Positions 15,258-21,426 of a stretch of DNA of 23,718 bases are shown here, piece by piece (the stretch's first letter is position 1; each line of letters starts with the position of its first letter). Origin of the DNA: Thermoplasmata archaeon (GTDB taxonomy: Archaea > Thermoplasmatota > Thermoplasmata > Thermoplasmatales > Aciduliprofundaceae); assembly GCA_021163705.1 (NCBI GenBank), contig JAGGTO010000119.1:1-23718 (forward strand), in the 5' to 3' direction. A program made the position numbers and the translations under genes. Below the pieces are notes generated by a model, which saw nothing but the letters and a program-made list of their open reading frames with translations, had not been told where the DNA came from and searched no databases.

Positions 15258-15918
15258 TGTTATAATTCCAACATTAAACGAAGAGGAAAGCATAGGGCAT
15301 GTCTTGGATAAGATACCCAAGGATCCGAAATATGAGTGGGAAATAATAATTGTGGATGGAGACTCCAAAGATAGAACGAGAGAAATCGCCACAGAAAAAG
15401 GTGCAAAGGTTATCGTGGAGAAGCGTAGAGGCTATGGACGTGCGTACAAAACGGGCTTCGCTGCCGCCACGGGAGACATAATAGTAACTCTAGATGGAGA
15501 CGATACCTATCCTGCGGAAAAGATAGCGGAGCTTGTGGATTATCTCTTAAGCAACAATCTGGATTTTATCTCCTGCGAGAGATTCAGCAAGATGAAAAAG
15601 GGTGCTATGAGCTTAACTCATAAGATAGGAAACAAGGTGCTCACAATTACCACCCGTCTTCTCTTCGGTGTGAATATTAAGGATTCACAAAGCGGAATGT
15701 GGGTATTTCGCCGTGAAATCTTGAAGGATTTGAATGTTACAAGCGATGGTATGCCCTTCAGCGAGGAGATAAAGATCGAAGCATGGAAAAAATTCAGATG
15801 CGAGGAAGTGCCAATTGAATATCGTGAGAGAAAGGGAGAGGTGAAGCTGAATACATGGAAGGATGGATTCCGCAACCTCTTATTTCTATTCAAAAAAAGA
15901 TTCAAGAGAGGAGATTAG
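15247..15918 (+). CDS. Family 2 glycosyltransferase, dolichol-phosphate sugar synthase-like
   Basis: It is a 223-residue soluble GT2 enzyme resembling dolichyl-phosphate mannose/glucose synthases. It has MKVSVIIPTLNEEESIG at the N-terminus, DGDSKDRT (37-44), GRAYKTGFAAATGD, the catalytic DGDDTYP (83-89), DSQSGMWVFRRE (146-157) and the basic C-terminal EYRERKGEVKLNTWKDG. It lacks the C-terminal membrane helices that some DPM proteins have. The ATG at 15247 is preferred over 15235 because it gives the family N-terminus and follows GGTGAT. The gene starts inside the end of the first glycosyltransferase and ends 4 bases before the convergent beta-helix gene. A lipid-linked sugar for N-glycosylation or surface polysaccharide is the likely product; the sugar is not determinable. 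Confidence 0.9.
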   Translation: MKVSVIIPTLNEEESIGHVLDKIPKDPKYEWEIIIVDGDSKDRTREIATEKGAKVIVEKRRGYGRAYKTGFAAATGDIIVTLDGDDTYPAEKIAELVDYLLSNNLDFISCERFSKMKKGAMSLTHKIGNKVLTITTRLLFGVNIKDSQSGMWVFRREILKDLNVTSDGMPFSEEIKIEAWKKFRCEEVPIEYRERKGEVKLNTWKDGFRNLLFLFKKRFKRGD

Positions 15919-15922
15919 AGGA

Positions 15923-17917
15923 TCATTTATTTTTGTGCATTCTCATTATTCCCAGTATAACAATTAGGCCTATTATTATCAGTGATGTCATTTCCGGAAT
16001 CTCGGCTCCCGCTATGGGATAATTATCCTGGGAATTAGCAGAGCCATCTATGAGATATGGCTCATCCACGATTCCATCATGATTGGCATCCGGGCCTCTC
16101 CAGTCCTGCCAGTAATTACCCTTTCCATTATAATCCCAGTAGTTTTTCTCTCCAGAATCATAGCCCTGTATTCGAGAGGAGTTATATGCATCTCCGCTTT
16201 GATGATTGTAGTAGAAGCGATTATCGTAGATTGTGTTGTGATACCCCATCATGTATACTCCATAGAAAGAGCAGTTCTCGATTTTGTTGGAATATATCCA
16301 AGAATTGTTTGCCTTGCTCTGAAAGAAAATGCCACTACCATGGGAGTTTCTTATGATGTTGTCGTATATCTTCACATTCTCACACTTATTCGCACTAATT
16401 ATGGGACTTCCTGAAGAGAGGATATTATCGTGTATCTCTATATTCTTTGCTATGCCGCTCGTGAGAGGATATATGTAAATGGCCTTCTCTCCGTTGACAG
16501 TGATGTTGGAGTTGTAAATCTCTATGTGATCCGTACCTCCTCCCACAGTCAATCCGGAGAGATAGGTGGATATTTGTATATGGCAATCCGATATAGTCAA
16601 ATTGTTAACCCTAGTTAGATAAATGGAGCCATTTTTAATAGTCTCTCCCTCTATTATTGAGTGTGTCAAACCTCCCCATATGGAGTTTCCCACCTCTTTG
16701 TAATTATTATCCATAATCTTGCTTCCAGAGACGCCTCTGAAATCCAGACCATATATGCCATGCTCAAAATTGTTGGTATAGATGGATAATGTGGTGCTAT
16801 CCACTGCCTTTATACTGTACCAGAGATAGCTGAAATTGTTGCTGTAAATTGTGAGCGAAATAGAATCGCGAGCATATACCCCGTAGGTATCCATATCAAT
16901 TCCCTCACTGCCTGTGTAAAAGGTATTGTGATGCACAGTTATCCCGTTGGAGGAGTGAATTTTGATTCCATACTCGCAGTAGGAGAAGTTGCTGTTTGAG
17001 ATGTAAATTTTGGAGGAATATCCTATCAGAATCGCCACCGCGGTATGAGCTATTCTCTCTTCATTTATTTTCATATTTGTAACATTGCCAAGGATTACCT
17101 GACCGGCATCATTTGGGATTTCTCCATTTCCAAAATCAACATTTTTGTAATAATACACAGGCTTTCCATTCACAAGATTATCCCTGCTTATATTCTGGGT
17201 TGTGAAGGCTGTGAAGGAAGAGATCAAGAATCCCCCGTTGCTGAATGTGTTATTGTGGTACTCGCCGTAAGAGGCATAGCTCCCATAGAGAAGCAGATCA
17301 CTTCCTGTCATCTCGTTTTTCTCTACAGTTACATGAGACGCTTCGATCACCATTCCTTCCTGACTGCTTTCAGAAATGGTGTTCTCGGAAACTCTCACAT
17401 AATCACTGGTTATGTAAATTCCCATTGAATTTCTGGTGCAGGTGTTATCATATACTGAGAGAGATGGAGATTCTGCAATCCTTATGCCAATATAGTTATC
17501 GTGTATTCTATTAGATTTTACAGCTCCATGCGTTACATTGTAGAGATTTATTCCCTCACCCCAGTGATATTTGGAACCTGCAGAGCTGCTCTTCACTCCG
17601 TATACTTCGCAGTTTTCAATGATGAAATACACGCTAACATTTCCAATGTATATACCCCATAGGTATCCACTGCCATCTATAACATACCCTGATATTATGT
17701 ACGGATGAAATATGCTACCATCTCCGGACCAGCCCTCAATACTGGCCATGCTCAGAAACTCTCTCTCACTGTCGATTTTTATAGGCTCGTCAGCGGCCCT
17801 AATCTCTATGGAGGATGCTTCAGCCCCGAAGATGGGAGAAAGCAGAAAAACACCCATAATAAATAATAGAGTGCATATTTCCACCTTCAACAATTTACGC
17901 CCCAATTTCTTAAACAT
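15923..17917 (-). CDS. Secreted right-handed beta-helix (NosD/CASH-like) surface protein
   Basis: It is an exported protein of 664 residues from the ATG at 17917. The N-terminus (MFKKLGRKLLKVEICTLLF...) is a basic plus hydrophobic signal peptide with probable cleavage near AEA-SS. The body is a series of short repeats with N- and G-rich turns (NNFSY, IYDNIIRNSHG, IYSNKIENC), typical of parallel beta-helix CASH/NosD domains. A terminal GNYWQDW...GPDANHDGIVDEPYLIDG motif is common in secreted archaeal NosD-like proteins. The last 24 residues are PEM, a hydrophobic segment and a basic tail (RMHKNK), resembling archaeosortase-type PEF-CTERM signals or a C-terminal anchor. The in-frame ATG at 17935 is possible, but a TATA box about 29 bases before 17917 favours the shorter form. 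It could be a polysaccharide-binding or sugar-acting surface protein; no catalytic residues can be assigned. Confidence 0.85.
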   Translation of the reverse strand: MFKKLGRKLLKVEICTLLFIMGVFLLSPIFGAEASSIEIRAADEPIKIDSEREFLSMASIEGWSGDGSIFHPYIISGYVIDGSGYLWGIYIGNVSVYFIIENCEVYGVKSSSAGSKYHWGEGINLYNVTHGAVKSNRIHDNYIGIRIAESPSLSVYDNTCTRNSMGIYITSDYVRVSENTISESSQEGMVIEASHVTVEKNEMTGSDLLLYGSYASYGEYHNNTFSNGGFLISSFTAFTTQNISRDNLVNGKPVYYYKNVDFGNGEIPNDAGQVILGNVTNMKINEERIAHTAVAILIGYSSKIYISNSNFSYCEYGIKIHSSNGITVHHNTFYTGSEGIDMDTYGVYARDSISLTIYSNNFSYLWYSIKAVDSTTLSIYTNNFEHGIYGLDFRGVSGSKIMDNNYKEVGNSIWGGLTHSIIEGETIKNGSIYLTRVNNLTISDCHIQISTYLSGLTVGGGTDHIEIYNSNITVNGEKAIYIYPLTSGIAKNIEIHDNILSSGSPIISANKCENVKIYDNIIRNSHGSGIFFQSKANNSWIYSNKIENCSFYGVYMMGYHNTIYDNRFYYNHQSGDAYNSSRIQGYDSGEKNYWDYNGKGNYWQDWRGPDANHDGIVDEPYLIDGSANSQDNYPIAGAEIPEMTSLIIIGLIVILGIMRMHKNK

Positions 17918-17940
17918 ACATTTATATGAATGCATGAAAG

Positions 17941-17951
17941 TATTTAAAAAG
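17941..17951 (-). promoter_or_regulatory. TATA box of the beta-helix gene
   Basis: CTTTTTAAATA on the minus strand is centred about 29 bases before the ATG at 17917 and only about 11 before the ATG at 17935. It also forms the T-run behind the PCNA terminator stem. Confidence 0.5.
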
Positions 17952-17997
17952 GAGGGCGAAAAATCTAATAAAAAGTTTAATAAATTTACTCGCCCTC
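17941..17997 (-). terminator. Hairpin plus T-run terminator at the end of the PCNA gene
   Basis: On the minus strand GAGGGCGA (the last PCNA codons) pairs perfectly over 8 bases with TCGCCCTC 30 bases downstream and is followed at once by CTTTTT. The AT-rich loop itself holds two further T runs (17959-17974). This looks like a bacterial-style intrinsic terminator, unusual beside the stem-free T tracts elsewhere in the window. Confidence 0.5.
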
Positions 17998-18717
17998 TAT
18001 TCTCGGTGCCAGAAGATAGGTTGCACGACCATTGGCAGATACAACATCGAATTCAATCTTTATGGGATAATCCGTACCCATGTAGATTGTGAGATAATCT
18101 GCAGAGTCCATTGCCTTCACAAGCTTGAGAAGATAATCCACAGGATACATGCTCTTAACTGGCTCATCGCAGGATAGTTCCTTAAGCATGTCTTTGGGGA
18201 TGGATAGCCTGGCAGAATCTTCATCTCCCTGGGTAAACATCTCAAACTCACTTGGAGTTATTCTCAAGGTTATATTATCCGATATACTCTCCGCAGCCTT
18301 TATTCCATGGGCAAATTCATCCACAGGAATCACCACCTTGGCAGGCAAAACGAGATTTGGTACCCTGGGTACGCTTAAAGCAGAGGTATCTATTAGAGGC
18401 ATGCTTCTGGTGAGATTTCCTATAAGGAATGTGAGTTTGTTTCCATCTTTAGAAATCTCCACCACTTCACCAGAAGAGGCCAGCTTAAGAATATCCTTCA
18501 CCTTATCAAGATCCACGCCCAGTTCCTCTTCTTCCTTTACATCATATTCCAGAAATGCCTCCTTGCCCACTTCAAGAACTATCATTGCTACATGAGCAGG
18601 ATCCACTGCCTTAACACTCATCCCCTCACTGCCAAATTCAAATTTTGCCTCTGAGACCAGGGTGAGCAGAAGATTCGTAACCTCCTTCATATCCTTAACA
18701 TTCATCTTCACTCGCAT
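17986..18717 (-). CDS. pcn: Sliding clamp PCNA
   Basis: It is the homotrimeric DNA sliding clamp, 243 residues, made of two clamp domains. Diagnostic features are the N-terminal AVDPAHVAMIVLEV, the interdomain connecting loop around LSVPRVPNLVLPAKV (binding site for PIP-box partners), the domain 2 segment GDEDSARLSIP and the C-terminal LAPRIEGE. It should tether PolD (whose DP2 subunit in this window ends in a PIP-like KITLESFL), ligase, Fen1 and others. It has its own promoter: a TATA box overlapping the upstream stop codon, 39 bases before the ATG, with AGGGA 5 bases before the start. The gene ends in a hairpin/T-run terminator. Its length is normal and nothing is missing. Confidence 0.97.
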   Translation of the reverse strand: MRVKMNVKDMKEVTNLLLTLVSEAKFEFGSEGMSVKAVDPAHVAMIVLEVGKEAFLEYDVKEEEELGVDLDKVKDILKLASSGEVVEISKDGNKLTFLIGNLTRSMPLIDTSALSVPRVPNLVLPAKVVIPVDEFAHGIKAAESISDNITLRITPSEFEMFTQGDEDSARLSIPKDMLKELSCDEPVKSMYPVDYLLKLVKAMDSADYLTIYMGTDYPIKIEFDVVSANGRATYLLAPRIEGE

Positions 18718-18750
18718 ATTAATCCCTGATTATTGGTATTAGTTTTCACA

Positions 18751-19152
18751 TTATAAATTTTTGCTCTTATCGTTACCCATGCTCTCAACTATGTTTTCAA
18801 CATCACTTATATGCAATTCCACAATGAATTCTCTCCACATCGGATCATTTCTGAATCTCCTAATACATTCCATCTCCGATAGATAATGTGCATCTTCAAC
18901 CTCATACCCCATGGCCCGGAACTTTATCTCCTGCAACTCGTGGAAGAGAATATATTTTTCATATTTTCTCCACTTCTCAGAAACCCAGATCTCGTTGGCT
19001 GGTATTCCCAGTTTTATACCCGCAGGATTTGTTATTCTCTTTCCCCCATAAATCACATTGTAGGTGGCGTTGTAGTCCTTCATAATCTCATGGGGCTTGT
19101 AAATCACCCTGTAACCAAGAGATTCTATCTCCTCTCGAATATCTTCATTCAT
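18751..19152 (-). CDS. Small HExxE protein, possible zincin-like metalloprotein
   Basis: I do not recognise a named family with certainty. It is a 133-residue soluble protein. The core is a helix with HELQE (H71, E72, E75) preceded by hydrophobic YILF and followed by a conserved-looking GYEVEDAH (H89). The pattern hydrophobic-HExxE-G-AH resembles small zincin-like proteins of archaea and phages, in which His, Glu and a distal His could bind a metal. The canonical HExxH is absent, so it may be a non-peptidase or a divergent member. A TATA box overlapping the end of the Mrp gene lies 24 bases before the ATG, supporting the start. It is flanked by Mrp and PCNA on the same strand; its role is unknown. 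Confidence 0.75.
   Translation of the reverse strand: MNEDIREEIESLGYRVIYKPHEIMKDYNATYNVIYGGKRITNPAGIKLGIPANEIWVSEKWRKYEKYILFHELQEIKFRAMGYEVEDAHYLSEMECIRRFRNDPMWREFIVELHISDVENIVESMGNDKSKNL
18752..18760 (-). promoter_or_regulatory. TATA box of PCNA overlapping the upstream stop codon
   Basis: AAATTTATA on the minus strand overlaps the TAA stop codon of the preceding gene. It is centred 39 bases before the PCNA ATG, giving a leader of about 13 bases with AGGGA at plus-strand 18723-18727. Confidence 0.6.
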
Positions 19153-19170
19153 ACAGAAGGAAATGAAAAA

Positions 19171-19179
19171 GGATAAAAA
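19171..19179 (-). promoter_or_regulatory. TATA box of the HExxE gene
   Basis: TTTTTATCC on the minus strand starts at the Mrp stop codon and is centred 24 bases before the ATG at 19152, so the mRNA is predicted to be leaderless. Confidence 0.5.
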
Positions 19180-20013
19180 TTATTTCTCCCCAAGAACCTT
19201 GAGCAGATTGTCCACAACCTCATGGAATGCTTTAGCAGCCTCCGATTCAGGGTACTTCATAACAAATGGCTCTCCCTCATCACCGCATTTCACGATTTTT
19301 GCATCCATCGGTATGCTTCCAATGTATGGAACATTGTACTTCTCAGAGGCTTTCTTTCCACCACCATGACCAAATATCTCACCGCTCATGTTTTCCACTA
19401 TGCCTATAACCTTCTTCTGTAGCTGCCTGGCAAAATTAATTGCTTTGGTGGCATCAAGAAGTGCAACTTCTTGAGGAGTGACTACTATGAGCACACCATC
19501 GAGATCAGGTATTAGCTGAGATACACTCAGAGATTCATCTCCCGTACCTGGAGGCATATCCACTATGAAGAACTCAAGATCACCCCATTCAACCTCATCC
19601 AGGAGTTGCTGAATTGCCTTGTGCTTGAGCGGTCCTCTCCATATAACAGGTAAATCATCCTGAGGCAGAGCCATCTGTATGGATATTACCTTGAGATTTG
19701 GAATTGGCTCAACAGGAACTATCATATTCTTCTCATTCACCTCGAGCTTTGCATGCTGCACTCCAAGCATCTTTGGAACATTGGGACCATGAATATCTGC
19801 ATCAAGAAGTCCCACTTTGTAACCTTTTAAAGCAAGAGTTACCGCAAGATTAACTGCCACTGTTGTTTTGCCCACTCCCCCCTTGCCACTTAGAACCATT
19901 ATCTTGTGCTTTATCTTCTTCATCTTCTCTGCAATTCTTCTTTCAATTTCCTTCGCTTGAAGAATGCGCTGTCGCATTTCGTCGCCTTTCTTTATGTATT
20001 CTTGATCTGTCAT
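19180..20013 (-). CDS. mrp: Mrp/NBP35-family P-loop ATPase without the CxxC motif
   Basis: It is a 277-residue deviant Walker A (MinD-like) ATPase of the Mrp/ApbC/NBP35 group, which carries and transfers Fe-S clusters as a dimer. It shows SGKGGVGKTT (about 42-51), DADIHGPNVPKMLG, the switch region DMPPGTGDE and VTPQEVALLDATKA. The ATG at 20013 is preferred over the GTG at 20022 because GGTGG precedes it by 5 bases. In most family members a CPxC motif lies between ENMS and IFGHGGG and holds the bridging [4Fe-4S] cluster. Here the sequence reads ENMSGEIFGHGGG, so those residues are cleanly missing, and the only cysteine in the protein is in KCGDEGEP. The fold is certain; a standard Fe-S carrier role is doubtful. 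Confidence 0.9.
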   Translation of the reverse strand: MTDQEYIKKGDEMRQRILQAKEIERRIAEKMKKIKHKIMVLSGKGGVGKTTVAVNLAVTLALKGYKVGLLDADIHGPNVPKMLGVQHAKLEVNEKNMIVPVEPIPNLKVISIQMALPQDDLPVIWRGPLKHKAIQQLLDEVEWGDLEFFIVDMPPGTGDESLSVSQLIPDLDGVLIVVTPQEVALLDATKAINFARQLQKKVIGIVENMSGEIFGHGGGKKASEKYNVPYIGSIPMDAKIVKCGDEGEPFVMKYPESEAAKAFHEVVDNLLKVLGEK

Positions 20014-20018
20014 ATCGA

Positions 20019-20054
20019 CCACCGAGCCTCCATGCTCTTTCCATATTTTATAGT
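20019..20054 (-). promoter_or_regulatory. Mrp promoter and ribosome-binding site
   Basis: The TATA box ACTATAAAAT (plus-strand 20045-20054) is centred about 36 bases before the ATG at 20013. The predicted start near 20023 puts GGTGG (20019-20023) at the very 5' end of the mRNA, 5 bases before the ATG. Confidence 0.55.
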
Positions 20055-20064
20055 TACTGGACAG

Positions 20065-20712
20065 CTATGGGTAGTTTTCAATATACTCCTCATATAAATC
20101 CTCAAAAAGGATTGGGGCAACTTCATATGCAAGTTTAAGCATGCTTCTAGCTAAAGCTCTTATCTCCCACTGTGCATCAGGTGCACATCTCAATTTTATA
20201 AAATGCCTCAACTCTCTTGCATTCATCGTGATTATTATCTTCGTCTCTATCCCTTGAGGAAGTACAAAGCGGGCATCTTCCTTCCTTATGCCTCCCTCAA
20301 CCATCCTTCGATAGAGATTTGATGCCCTTTCAAGAATTTCAAAATATTCTTTCTCAAACTCTGTGCCAAATATGCTTTCCGGTACAATGAATTTGGGGTT
20401 GCGGAGCTTAACATACCTCTGACTCTGCTGCGTGTAACTGGCCAAACGATGCCTTACAAGCTGATGAGAGCATACCCTGGATATACCCTCAACACGATAT
20501 GTGAAACACGCATGCTCAAACACACTTTCATGCCCCAGCTTTTTCAAAAGCAATATGAGATGTCTCACCCTCTTTTCATTCAGCTCCCTAAATTCTGGAG
20601 CATGGGATATTGCTCCACTCTCAGCAACTAACTTATCCACATCGCCCTCTCTTGGCATAGAATATGCTATAAGCTCCACCTTGAGACATTGCGAACCCCT
20701 GCATATTTCCAT
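20065..20712 (-). CDS. thyX: Flavin-dependent thymidylate synthase ThyX
   Basis: It makes dTMP from dUMP using methylenetetrahydrofolate (or an archaeal folate analogue), FAD and NAD(P)H. The ThyX signature RHRx7S is at 87-97 (RHRLASYTQQS), followed by QRYVKL, and the C-terminal half has the NARELRHFIKLRCAPDAQWEIR block. The length of 215 residues is normal. Its N-terminus carries about nine residues with two cysteines (C4, C9) ahead of the usual KVELIAYS strand. The start is well supported because a TATA box is centred 26 bases upstream. It stands alone as a transcription unit between the ABC transporter and mrp. Confidence 0.96.
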   Translation of the reverse strand: MEICRGSQCLKVELIAYSMPREGDVDKLVAESGAISHAPEFRELNEKRVRHLILLLKKLGHESVFEHACFTYRVEGISRVCSHQLVRHRLASYTQQSQRYVKLRNPKFIVPESIFGTEFEKEYFEILERASNLYRRMVEGGIRKEDARFVLPQGIETKIIITMNARELRHFIKLRCAPDAQWEIRALARSMLKLAYEVAPILFEDLYEEYIENYP

Positions 20713-20732
20713 ACTGCGGAATGCTCTTACTC

Positions 20733-20743
20733 ATTTAATTATT
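20733..20743 (-). promoter_or_regulatory. TATA box of thyX (leaderless promoter)
   Basis: AAATAATTAAAT on the minus strand is centred about 26 bases before the thyX ATG. No ribosome-binding site is seen. Confidence 0.55.
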
Positions 20744-20763
20744 TTTCCCAATCTCCCACAGTT

Positions 20764-21426
20764 TTAACCATGGATTTTTCCATCTCTTATCTCCAGAATG
20801 CGGGAAGCATACTTTTCCAGCCTCAAATCATGGGTGGCTATTATTATCGTCTTACCTTCATCGTTTAATTTTTTGAAAAGCTCGATGATCTTCATTCCTG
20901 TTTCTGTGTCAAGCTCTCCTGTTGGCTCATCTGCCAGTATAATTGGTGGGTCATTTGCAAGGGCCACCGCAATAGCTACCCTCTGCTGCTCACCACCACT
21001 CATCTCGTCGGGATAATGGTTTTTGCGATCCTCCATACCCACCTTCTTTAAAAGTTCCATAGCCCTACTTTTCCTTTCATTTCTCGGCACTCCAACAAAC
21101 TCCATGGGCAGCATAACATTTTCCAGGGCTGTGAGCATGGGCAAGAGATTGAAAAACTGGAATACCATACCAACCTCCTTTCTCCTATAGTTGGTTAGCT
21201 CCTCATCATTGAAATTCACTATGTTTTTCCCATTCACTACTATCTTACCCGCAGTGGGCCTATCTATCCCACCTACAAGATGAAGAAATGTTGTTTTTCC
21301 AGAGCCACTTGGCCCAACAAGCAGGGCCATCTCTCCTTTCTCTATTCTAAGTGAGACATCCCTTATCGCTATAACCTCTATTTTTCCCCGTCTGTAAACT
21401 TTTATTAAATTCTCAATATCGATCAT
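20764..21426 (-). CDS. ABC transporter ATPase, MacB/LolD type
   Basis: It is a 220-residue ATPase. Walker A GPSGSGKTT is at 38-46, the Q-loop at Q90, the signature MSGGEQQRVA at 142-151, Walker B IILADEP with E167, and the switch H199 in ATHD. The sequence EVGMVFQFFNLLPMLTALENVMLP is typical of the LolD/MacB/FtsE group, whose partners are FtsX-type permeases. The ATG overlaps the permease stop codon by one base (TAATG) and is preceded by GGGAGGTGA, so it is the downstream partner in an operon. Family knowledge: such pairs do not import solutes but drive extraction or export of lipids, peptides or proteins, or act by mechanotransmission. The cargo here is unknown. Confidence 0.95.
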   Translation of the reverse strand: MIDIENLIKVYRRGKIEVIAIRDVSLRIEKGEMALLVGPSGSGKTTFLHLVGGIDRPTAGKIVVNGKNIVNFNDEELTNYRRKEVGMVFQFFNLLPMLTALENVMLPMEFVGVPRNERKSRAMELLKKVGMEDRKNHYPDEMSGGEQQRVAIAVALANDPPIILADEPTGELDTETGMKIIELFKKLNDEGKTIIIATHDLRLEKYASRILEIRDGKIHG

